Of a stretch of DNA of 64,000 bases, positions 1 through 9,334 are shown piece after piece. The notes below the pieces were generated by a model. The model was given only the letters and a program-made list of their open reading frames with translations. It was not told the origin of the DNA and made no database searches. Made by a program: the position numbers and the translations under genes. The stretch is from Callorhinus ursinus (taxonomy: Eukaryota; Chordata; Mammalia; Carnivora; Otariidae). The stretch spans positions 24,362,550-24,426,549 of the forward strand of contig NW_020312966.1 of NCBI RefSeq assembly GCF_003265705.1, in the 5' to 3' direction. The stretch's first letter is position 1, and the number at the start of each line of letters is the position of its first letter.

Positions 1-689
1 GAGCATCTGCTGGCTTGTACTCCCTTGTGTTCGTCTTTCTCGCCAGCAGCCTCTCTCCAGGAGCCTTAACTGGCCAAGTGGAAATGTGGAAAAGACAATG
101 AGGATTTTTGCTTGCTAATGGGGAAAACCCAACTCTGGTTGCCCCCAGCACAATGAGTTGTGAGGAAACCGACAGCTCTGAAAACCAGTAGGCATGTTTC
201 GAGAACCAGCCGTGGAAATTGGCAGGGACCCAGGGTAGCTTTAGGGTGAGATCAGCAGGAGTGAAAGAACCCATTCCTGGCAGGAACGGTCTTGTCCAGG
301 GTGTTGCCATTGGGATCAGCCAGCCATTTGTCAGAATCTCCAAAGAGAGCTTGCTCCGCCAAGGTCCTAAGGAAGGGGCTTCTGGAATGGAAGGCAGCCC
401 ACTGGATTTCCACTCCCACCAAGACTACATGTGACGGGGAGAAGTGTTTGAAATTGGCAGTGCTGTCACAAAGAGGGAATGAATGCTAGTCAGCCAAGAA
501 AGGGGTTGGGTTTTTGGTTGGTGTTTTTTTTTTGTTTTTTTGTTTTTTGGGTTTTTTTTACTCAAAGACATTACTTCTCAATAGTATTTCTCTGAGAAAT
601 GAATACATGAACATGAAAACACAGTGCTAATAAATATCATAACCACACTATGTATTGCTTTAGTCATATGTCAAGAGGTATGTTATTCA
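1..689. other. Unassigned non-coding sequence
   Basis: Apart from the T-rich tract at 505-560, I recognise no gene, repeat or motif. Short open frames here show no family resemblance. The same is true of 863-1384 and 1769-2270. Confidence 0.6.
505..560 (+). repeat. T-rich low-complexity tract
   Basis: Runs of T broken by G; possibly an old poly-A tail on the minus strand, but no element is attached. Confidence 0.8.
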
Positions 690-862
690 TAGTGTTTCCA
701 GTTCGTACAGCAAAGCTGTAAGTTTGACATGATGTTTTATCTGTAACTGATGCTCAGGGTGGTCAAAGTGCAAGGTCATAGCTACTTATGGCAGAGGCGG
801 GATCTGAATCCAGGACAAGTGACTTCAAACAGACCATCGTCCCATGCTGCCTCTCATCCCCC
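690..862 (+). repeat. MIR fragment
   Basis: AAGGTCATAGCTACTTATGG and GGCGGGATCTGAATCCAGGA match the 3' half of mammalian-wide MIR. Confidence 0.65.
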
Positions 863-1384
863 CAATTAGATTAATTTCTCTCTCCTTCAACTTCTAACAT
901 CACTTTTGACACCACTTTATTTATCATATTTTGCAATATTGATCTGGGCATGTTTCTTTCTCACTCATTACGATCATCACAGTTACTTAGTGATCCAAAT
1001 TTCATGATCATTCTTGAATTTTTAAAGTCAACATTTTGTTTTATTAAAAAAAAAACTTTTAAATTAAAAGCTTATGTCTTGGTTTGGTTTCTTTTCCTCC
1101 CATGAGTTAGCAACTTTAACAACAAAAAGCTCCTCACCCCTGGACTAAGGCCAGGAGGAAAAATTCCTTTATTAAAATCAGCCAACCCTGTTTAGGGTCC
1201 CTCTTCCCACCCCCAGGTTCTTTCACAACTTCCCTCAGCCCCCTCAGAAATAACCAGTCATCAAAGCCTAGGTGTTTTTCCAACTTATTACCATAATATA
1301 CACAATATGCAAAATACAAAATGGTATATACCCTGGGCAATGCTAGAAAGAACGATATAGTCAACTTCCATGACCCAAACTCAA

Positions 1385-1768
1385 CAACTCATCTCTACCT
1401 CCACTCATATCCTCACACACCTTCACATACTCTCATACACACTCTTTCACACACTCACACCACCCCCTCACACCCTCATACCCCTTCACACACCCTCATA
1501 CACTCTTTCACACATACCCACACACAGCTACACACCCTCACACACACCTTTACAGTTACATACATTCACACCCCTCACACACTCACACCTACCCTGATGG
1601 CCACACACTCTCATACTCCCTCACCCACACACTCATGCCCTCTCACACTCATACAAACTCTTGCACACACACACACCAGCTCACACCCACGCGCACACGC
1701 CACATGAACACCTACACTCACACACACCCTCCTCACACACCTACACACTCAAACTCACACATACTGTC
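1385..1768 (+). repeat. Degenerate CA/CT-rich, nearly G-free array
   Basis: About 380 bases made of CACA, CTCACA and CTCATA units with very few G residues on the + strand. Frames through it read as His/Thr/Ser/Pro repeats and are not genes. Confidence 0.92.
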
Positions 1769-2270
1769 CTTCCCAGTGGGATGATTCTAAAGCCAACCCC
1801 AGACATCATGATTTCATCTTCTCATATTTCAGTATGTATCTCTAAAACATAAGGATTCTAATAAATGTAACTACAACCCCATCACCAAATCTAATACATT
1901 TATTAAAAATTCCTTCATATTATCAAATATCCAGTCAGAAGTCAAATTCCCCTAGTCATCTTATGTATATTCTGGAACAAATCAGGATCCAAACCTGGTT
2001 CATACATTTCAGCCAAATTTTTAAGGAGATACCTATAAATGCCCAAAATAATGAGATTGCTCTATGTGTAATGACATGGAAATACCAAGTGCCAAGATAC
2101 CTTGGTGAATGAACATAACTATATGCATAATATGATCCATTTTTGCCTAAAAATTATGCATTTCTATATACATATAAAGAAATCTGAAAGAATAAGCCAT
2201 TTGGCACATACCCAAATTTTAGACTCCCGGAAGACAATCAGGTGTTCAGCATAAAACATACTGTTTGCAC

Positions 2271-2482
2271 GGGGCGCCTGGGTGGCTCAGTTGGTCAAGC
2301 GACTGCCTTCGGCTCAGGTCATGATCCTGGAGTCCCGGGAGCAAATCCTGCATCAGGCCTCCCTGCTCAGCAGGGAGTCTGCTTCTCCCTCTGACCCTCC
2401 CCCCTCTCATATGCTCTCTCTCTCTCTCTCTCTCTCTCATTCTCACTCTCTCAAATAAATAAATAAAATTTTCAAAAAAAGT
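2271..2482 (+). mobile_element. CAN-SINE with 13-bp target duplication
   Basis: It is full length: GGGGCGCCTGGGTGGCTCAG head, CT-rich body, AAATAAATAAATAAAA tail. ATACTGTTTGCAC flanks it at 2258-2270 and 2483-2495. It is of the CCCTCTGACCCTCC body type. Confidence 0.96.
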
Positions 2483-2495
2483 ATACTGTTTGCAC

Positions 2496-3922
2496 AAATG
2501 GTTTCAGCACAGTGAGCCCCTCTTACCAGTTAATCAAGGGCACCGTCCCAAAATCTAGGTTCTCAGTTCCTAGTCCAGGGACAACCTCATAAGCAGGCTT
2601 GTCAGAGGATACCATTCCTTCCCACCAAGTTAAATCTTTTCAACACAGCCAGCAAACAATTAGAAGGAGTCAAGTGTACAATAAAAATAAAAATTACATC
2701 AGCAGCCTCCAGTCTGTTTTCATGGTGAAAATGGTGAAGCCAGTCAACCGTATCTCTTTTCAGGAAATCACATCTTCCCTCCAGAGACCTGGGGATATAG
2801 TGCGGAGCCCTAGTGTCACACTTCTGGCAAGACGGCCCCCTTCTGTGGACAAAGGCACTGCATTTCTTGTCCCTTTCTTCACTTTTCACAGCATCTTCCA
2901 AGAAAATTTAGGGCCAACCCAAAACAATCCATAGAAAGAGTTTTCCCTGTCACTACAGCAGTTCTCATTCAACTGCTGTCTTTAAGGAAGGGTTTGGATG
3001 CCCTGGTCTAAGGTCTTTAAAATGGAGATTTGATTTTGAGCTTCTTGGTCACTCCCATAGTCTTTGATAGTCCTTTCCAAATCACATGACTTGGACAAAT
3101 AAAGAACCTAGCCAAGTACCTGATCCCTCAGCAGGTTCTGCCCAGCCCAGCCCAGGTGGCCATACTTGGGTGACTCTACCCTTACTTTCGGGGTGATAAC
3201 TTTTGCCCTTTCTTTCTATGTAAAATATCATAATTTATATGTCCAAGCATCTACACTCAAGATATCTTGGACAGTGTTGATTTAGGACATGTTATCTGAT
3301 GTATGTCATAATATGTTTAGATTCAGAGTTCAGCAATTTGAGGATTGTCCAAAGCACTAGACCATCTTGTCTTGTCTGGTCCGCATGGCGTTCTTTCATT
3401 GTTTGCAATTCAATCTCTACTGAAAAATGATAGAAGTGGAGAGCTTGGAGGTCACTTGCTGCACTTACAAAATCTGAACACTCAGCTCAGTTCTGGGATT
3501 ATTTATATGTTTTACTTATAGAGCGGAAGGCTTGTATTTCCTTCCCCACAGCCACACCAACTTGTTATAGCCATGAGTCAGATATCTGCCACTTTGGATT
3601 TGGAAGTCACTGAAGTTACACATCTGTAAGCATATCCCTATGGAGTGATAGAACTCTCAACAACATATAAAATCTGCATACAAATAAATGATCTGTTTGG
3701 GGGCTTTTGTGCTTTTATGATTTCCCCTGAGAGGAAATTTTAGCAAATATGTTGGGCAGTGTTCTTTTTCTCTGTTTTAAAATTTGTTTCAAATTTCGGT
3801 GCTTGGATCAAATAATCCACAGTCAAAGACATTTGATTACCTTAAATGGGTATGTGATTTCTACCTATGAGTCACTGTGAATTGGCATATCAAAAAATCT
3901 TCCATTAAAACTTAGAGGATTT
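2496..3922. other. Unassigned intergenic sequence
   Basis: No repeat family or exon recognised. Overlapping short frames on both strands at about 2600-2930 have no recognisable domain. Confidence 0.6.
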
Positions 3923-4132
3923 GGGGGCACCTGAGTGGCTCAGTCAGTTAAGCATCAGCCTTCAGCTCAGGTCATGATCCCAGGGTCCTGGGATCCAGCC
4001 CTGTGTTGGGCTCCCTGCTCAGCGGGGAGCCTGCTTCTCCCTCTCCTTCTGCTGCTCTCCCTGCTTGTGCTCTCTTGCTTATTCTCTCCTTCTCTCTCTC
4101 AAATAAATAAATAAAATCTTAAAAAAAAAATA
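3923..4132 (+). mobile_element. CAN-SINE
   Basis: Full-length copy with the AGAGGATTT target duplication on both sides. It forms an inverted pair with the antisense SINE at 4211, 78 bases away. Confidence 0.94.
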
Positions 4133-4210
4133 AGAGGATTTTGTCTACTGTTTTCTTGACTCATTTTGTGATCAATTGCCTACTGCCTTAAGATATCTCT
4201 TTATTGTTTA

Positions 4211-4406
4211 TTTTTTTAAAAAGATTTTATTTATTTATTTGAGAGAGAGAATGAGACAGAGAGAGAGCATGAGAGGGGAGAGGGTCAGAGGGAGAAGCAG
4301 ACTCCCCGCCGAGCAGGGAGCCCAATGCGGGACTCGATCCTGGGACTCCAGGATCATGACCTGAGGCGAAGGCAGTCGCTTAACCAACTGAGCCACTCAG
4401 GCGCCC
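4211..4406 (-). mobile_element. CAN-SINE with 15-bp target duplication
   Basis: Antisense full-length copy. TCTCTTTATTGTTTA is at 4196-4210 and 4407-4421, a perfect duplication, so it is a relatively young insertion. Confidence 0.96.
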
Positions 4407-4469
4407 TCTCTTTATTGTTTATTGACTAATAGTTCACATGTGCTTTGTTATTTAACACTTCAGGCCTTT

Positions 4470-4605
4470 GTCTGGTCTCTCAAAGCTCCATAAAAGCAAT
4501 GACTATATTTTTGTTCACCTTTGCATCAAGCCAAGTGTGGGAAAAGTCACTGGTACCTACTAATCTTTCGCTGAATGGATGAACAGATGAGTGAATGAAT
4601 AGGTT
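4470..4605 (+). repeat. L2 3' end fragment
   Basis: Sense L2 order: AGCTCCATAAAAGCAATGAC, TTGTTCACCTTTGCATC, then a TCGCTGAATGGATGAACAG end. Confidence 0.6.
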
Positions 4606-5904
4606 GTCAGCTCCTGAAGAATGTAAGCTTTCTCTTCCAATATCTTTACTAGATAAATATTTGTTTTCCCGAAGGACAATCTGAGTACTCATGCAAACAC
4701 CGGAAAGGTGGCTACGCTATGTTGCTTCTCCATAATCAAAACATCACAAGCCATTCATCTCTTAAAGATACATGCCAAGATATGAATGAAAAGATTTCAT
4801 GTCTGGGATTTGCTTCAAAATAATGGGTGGAGAGGGGGAGATGGAGAAACAAGGACAAGCACAGCTAAAACAGGGTGAACTGTGAAGCGGATCAAGTTGA
4901 AGCTTACTGTATGTGTGAAAGTTTTCAGAGTGCATTTCACAAGAGATAGAGTGTCTACGCTGAGCACGGATGTTTGTTTACACGCCTCTTCCAGTACGTT
5001 GTTTTCTCTGCGGAAAAGAGGCACTACGGATTGATTACCTACCATAGCCAACGTCTCTGGCAACCTTTTAATACCATTTATATCTGGGGAATTCCCCACT
5101 GAGTCCCTGCCTTCCCAACACAGAAGCCAGAAAGTCACCCTCCAACCTCCTTTGTGTGGCTGGGGTACAGATACGGGACCTGGAGCCTGTCCACCGGAGG
5201 TACTCAGGTCCATCATCAGTTGAGAGGAGTCCCAAGGATAGGAGGCACCAGGGAGCACTGTTTCCAGAGAGGGCGACGGTGAGGCTTCAGCCTGTAGCTG
5301 CAGCTCCAGCCAGCCTGGCAGCTCCGTCCCCGCTCCAGGCCTCTGTCCAGGCACTGGGGCGTTCAGTATTGTACTTTGGCACTGGTCCTGGATCCTTACC
5401 CTCTCCTATTTTTAACCTCCAATGTCCCTTAACAAATTTCTTTACCGCTTGTGCGAACTAAAGGAGGTTTGCTTTTTTTGTTTTTGTAACTAAATTCCTT
5501 CACTGATACATCTACCTCCCACTAGGTATTCGATATGTAGTATCTCACTGAATCTGGAAACAATAACCCACTGAAGTTTGAAGAGGGCAGGAACGATATT
5601 ATGAAAAACCCAGTTGTTTGGAAGTTACTTTGTATGCAAAGGGGAGCCGTTATATAGTATATTTGAAAAGGAACTGAGGGGGCTGCAGAGACAGTGGGAG
5701 GAAAGCCTGAATCATCTCAGGACTTTCTCCACCAACACAGAGGCAACAAAAAGGAACAGCTCTGTGCCCAACACAATTACTCCACAATGCCTCTACAAAG
5801 CAAAGACTTCCTTGCTTCAGCCAGCAGGGGTGCACCCAGCTCTGGTCCCTGCTCCTCTCCCTAAGGAACAGTTTGTGTGTGAGCATGCCCCTGCCCACTT
5901 AACT
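4606..5904. other. Unassigned sequence with a GC-richer block
   Basis: 5080-5400 is moderately GC-rich and open in several frames, including a 179-codon minus frame (4815-5354) with no recognisable domain. It could be an old LTR or unique DNA. Confidence 0.5.
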
Positions 5905-6063
5905 AAGGGGGGGTGGGGAGATGGGGTAACTGGGTGATGGGCATTAAGAAGACACTTGAAGTGATGAGCACTGGGTGTTACATGCAACTGATGAATCACC
6001 GAATTCTACCTCTGAAACAATAATACGGTATATGTTAATTAAGTTGAATTTAAATTAAAAAAA
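5905..6063 (+). mobile_element. Truncated L1 3' end (carnivore type)
   Basis: The sequence GATGAGCACTGGGTGTTACA, a CTCTGAAACAATAATA block and an A-rich end are typical of the L1 3' UTR in carnivores. It is a severely 5'-truncated copy. Confidence 0.85.
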
Positions 6064-6164
6064 TTTTTTAAACCTGTAAAAAAAAAAAGAAGAAGTCAAC
6101 AGCCAACACTCCCCTTTTCCATTATGGAACTAGATCTGCAGACCACTGAGGAAGGTCACTCCAG

Positions 6165-7185
6165 CTGCCAATGCTAATACCAGGCAAAGCAGTCCGATGG
6201 GAAAAATCTTTCAAAAAATGGTACTCGATCAACAGAACATCCATATGGGAAAAAAAGAAATATCGATCTTTACCTCATATCTGCACAAAAGTTAGTATGA
6301 ACTAGACCATAAGTCTAAGCATAAAGGATAAAACTCTAAAGCTTATGAAATAAAACGGAACAATACCTTTGTTGGCTTGGGAACAGGCCAAGTTTCTTAG
6401 AAATGACAAAGAAAGCCTTAACTATAAAGGAAAAATTGATAAATTACACTTTACCAAAATTTAAAACTGTGTTCATCAAAATAAAGTATTAAAAAAATGA
6501 ATAGACAGCCACAAACCAAGCTAATATTTTACATAAGACTGATAATTAGAATAGATAAGGAATTCCTACAACTCAATAAAAAAAAGGTCAAACAATCCAA
6601 ATAATTAACAGGCAAAATATCTGAACACATGTTTTACAAAGGAAGTTTTATCAATGGCAAATACACAAAAAGATGTTCAACATCATTAATCATCAAGGAT
6701 TAATGATCACAGTCGCAGGACAAAAACACAAATGAAAATCACAATAAGATACCACTACCACCCATCAGAATGGTTAAATTTAAAGACTATAACACCAAAT
6801 GCTGGCAAGGATGTGGTTCAGCCACAATTCCCGTACATTACTGGGGGGAGCACAATTTAATGCCACTTTCTAAAAGGTGTGGCAGTTTCTTATAAACAAA
6901 CCTAAACAGATGTTCTGCTCCTAGATATTTATCCGAGGGAAATGAAAGCATATATCCACAGAAAAGAACATACCAAACTGCTCCATTAATATCTTTATTC
7001 ATGATAGCCTCAAAGAGCAAATAGCTCAGGGGGCCATCCATAAGAGAAGAGTTAAACAGTCCTTGCTCACACAATAGAATACCACTCAGCAACGAGGAAG
7101 GAAACGCTAATGCTTGTAACAATGTGGACGAGTCCCAAGATTCCACTTGTTAAGTGAAAGAAACCTTCCACTGAAGACTACATAC
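6165..7185 (+). mobile_element. L1 ORF2 3' part, degraded
   Basis: It is recognisable by the C-terminal ORF2 blocks: AAAATCACAATAAGATACCA, CCTAGATATTTATC and the alternation of conserved but stop-riddled frames. It is directly followed by a second L1 fragment that restarts upstream in ORF2, so two copies are abutted. Confidence 0.8.
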
Positions 7186-8335
7186 CATCACTGATCATTA
7201 GGGAAATGCAAATCAAAACCACAGTGAGATAGATACCACTTCACATTGTTACATAACCTGGACTGCATCACCCACGGAAGAACAAGCAGCACCCAGAGAT
7301 CTTGGAGGACAGGAGGTTTATTTAACCCCTGCGGGCTCAGAGGAGCGTGATCTCCAAAGGTCTGAGCCCCGAGCACAAACAAAGGGGGCAATTTATACAC
7401 TTCTACTTCAGCATACGTGGCCCTTTTGGCGCATGCACGGGGCGGGGAGAGGACCCGGGACTGGGGCGGGTGGGCGGGAAGCAGCGCAGGAGAAGAACCC
7501 GGAAGAGCCGCGAGGCAAGGACTGGGGCTCTCCTGCTGGCTCCCTGGGCCATCTTAGGACACAGATTCTCCTTATCAACCATTAGGATGGCTACTACAAT
7601 CCCACCCCACCCCCCCAAAAAAACCCAGAAAATAACAAGTGTTGGGAAAATGTGGAGAAATTTCAACCATTGTGTATTGCTGTTGGAAATATAAAATGGT
7701 TGGTTCGACTAAGTGTGGAAAATAGCATGGGTGGTTCCTCCAAAACATAGAATTACCTTGTGACCCAGCAATTCTGCTCCTAGGTATAGACCCCAAAGAA
7801 CTGAAAGCAGAGACCCAAACAGCTATATATACGCCAATGTCCACAGCAGCATTATTCACAATAGCCAAAAGGTAGAAACAACCCAAATGTCCATCAAGGA
7901 ATCAATGGATAAACAAAATGGGGTACACCCATATAATGGAATATGACAACACAGCCTTTAAAAAGATTTGGAATTCTGATACATGCTGAACCCGTGAATT
8001 CTGATCATGGATGAACCCTGAACTCGTTATGCAAAGTGAAATAGGCCTGACACGAGAAGACAAACACTGTAGGGCTCCACTTATAAGGGGTTTCTAGAAG
8101 AGGCAAGTTCAATAGCGATTAGCAGGGGCTGAAAGGAGGGGAGAATGTGGAGTTAGTGTTTAATGGGTACAGGGTTTCAGTTTGAGATGACGAAAAAGTT
8201 CTGTCGATTCGTGGTGACGGTGACACAACAGTGTGAATGTATTTTATGCCACTGAATTGTACGCTCAAAAAAGGTTAACGTGATGAACCCTGTCTTATGT
8301 ATATTTTACCACAATTTTTTAAAAACAGGAATGGG
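7186..8335 (+). mobile_element. Second L1 fragment, split by an LTR
   Basis: It begins at the ORF2 block CATTAGGGAAATGCAAATCA, is broken by the LTR at 7247-7577, resumes at CCATTAGGATGGCTACTA, and runs to the 3' end TTATGTATATTTTACCACAA. The reading frames are dead. Confidence 0.88.
7247..7577 (-). mobile_element. Solo endogenous retroviral LTR inserted in L1
   Basis: This 331-bp GC-rich block starts TG and ends CA and interrupts the 3' half of an L1 ORF2. On the minus strand it has a TATA-like GTATAAATTG (7388-7404), GC-rich upstream sequence and an AATAAA at 7317-7322 near its 3' end, the layout of a gammaretrovirus-like (ERV class I) LTR. No internal gag/pol/env sequence flanks it, so it is a solo LTR. 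Imperfect short flanking repeats (ACAT/ACCA) may be the target duplication. Confidence 0.78.
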
Positions 8336-9334
8336 ACCTTGAACACTACCGAGTTAACTCCCTCCCCGTATCATTGGCAGGTGACTCTTTTCCACTTTTA
8401 TTTCACCCTATTGAGGCTACTTCCCAGTACAGTGTGTGGCTTCTAGTGTATTCTAATGCTCTTGTGGAGGAAAAATAATATGACTAAGAGGACAAATAAA
8501 ACACGACTTACCAGGAATACAAGAAAGCCCAAAACACGACTTACCAGGAATACAAGAAAGCCCTTTGCTCGCACATTCATCGTGTTGAAAAGTGAAGGGG
8601 AATAATGAAGTTGTTGTTAGACCTGATTGACCGTCCAGTAAGCGGTGCTGAATGTTGTTTCGGAGAATACCTTTCCTCGCCCAAGGTCCACATCCTCTCC
8701 GTCAGGAAGACATAACCAGAGATGGCTTTGAATTAGAAAACACCACCATATAAACATGACTTCTTACCGCTGGTTTCACGCCCAGTCATTTCCAAGTTTT
8801 GGGAAAGTTAAGGCTACCATTCATCCCCAAATGGGTATCCCATTTCGTTGTTCCCTTTTGCTGAGTATTTGGCTTGTGTCACGCATTTTTATTAATATAA
8901 ATAATGCTACTCTAAACAACGACAACAAAATAAATAAACAACAACAACAAAATTGCTAACCATAGTTTAGCTGTACAGTGTGGTCTCGAATGCATATATA
9001 AAAAACAATCCATGCCTATGTGCATAATCACTGGCTCCGGATATTCATTCCACCTCTTGCCAGGGGTAACAGCTTTGGGGTTTCCCGAGACTGACAACCC
9101 GCTCAGCCAATCAGGATAATCCCATTCCCCTGCCGTCTTGATTGGTTCAGATGGTCCAGACTCAAGCAAATCAGTGCAGGAGATGCCCCTGCCACAGGGA
9201 CTGATCTTCAGCAGCAACCCATCAGGGTATTTAAACTCCGCATGGGCACCGTGTCCCAAAAGAGTTGATGGGGCTGATGGCCTCCTAACTGCCAAAATCT
9301 GCCCTAACCCACACCACCTTCCCCTAGAGATTCT
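8336..9334. other. Unassigned sequence before the AHR retrocopy
   Basis: It contains the 33-bp tandem duplication. At 9105-9150 two inverted CCAAT-type boxes (CCAATCAGG and GATTGGTTC) resemble an old dispersed repeat. No gene seen. Confidence 0.5.
8498..8563 (+). repeat. Perfect 33-bp tandem duplication
   Basis: Two exact copies (8498-8530, 8531-8563) beginning AAAACACGACTTACCAGG and ending AGAAAGCCC. The unit itself is unassigned. Confidence 0.95.

Noticed and set aside
1321..1707. Frame encoding a His/Thr/Ser-rich repeat protein
   Set aside because: It is translation of the CA/CT array; all frames look the same kind of repetitive.
4815..5354. 179-codon minus-strand frame
   Set aside because: No recognisable domain and overlapping frames on the other strand. 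Kept only as unassigned sequence.
9105..9334. Treating the CCAAT-rich block as a promoter of the AHR retrocopy
   Set aside because: Two inverted CCAAT boxes alone are weak, the block looks like an old dispersed repeat, and the retrocopy has no coding capacity.
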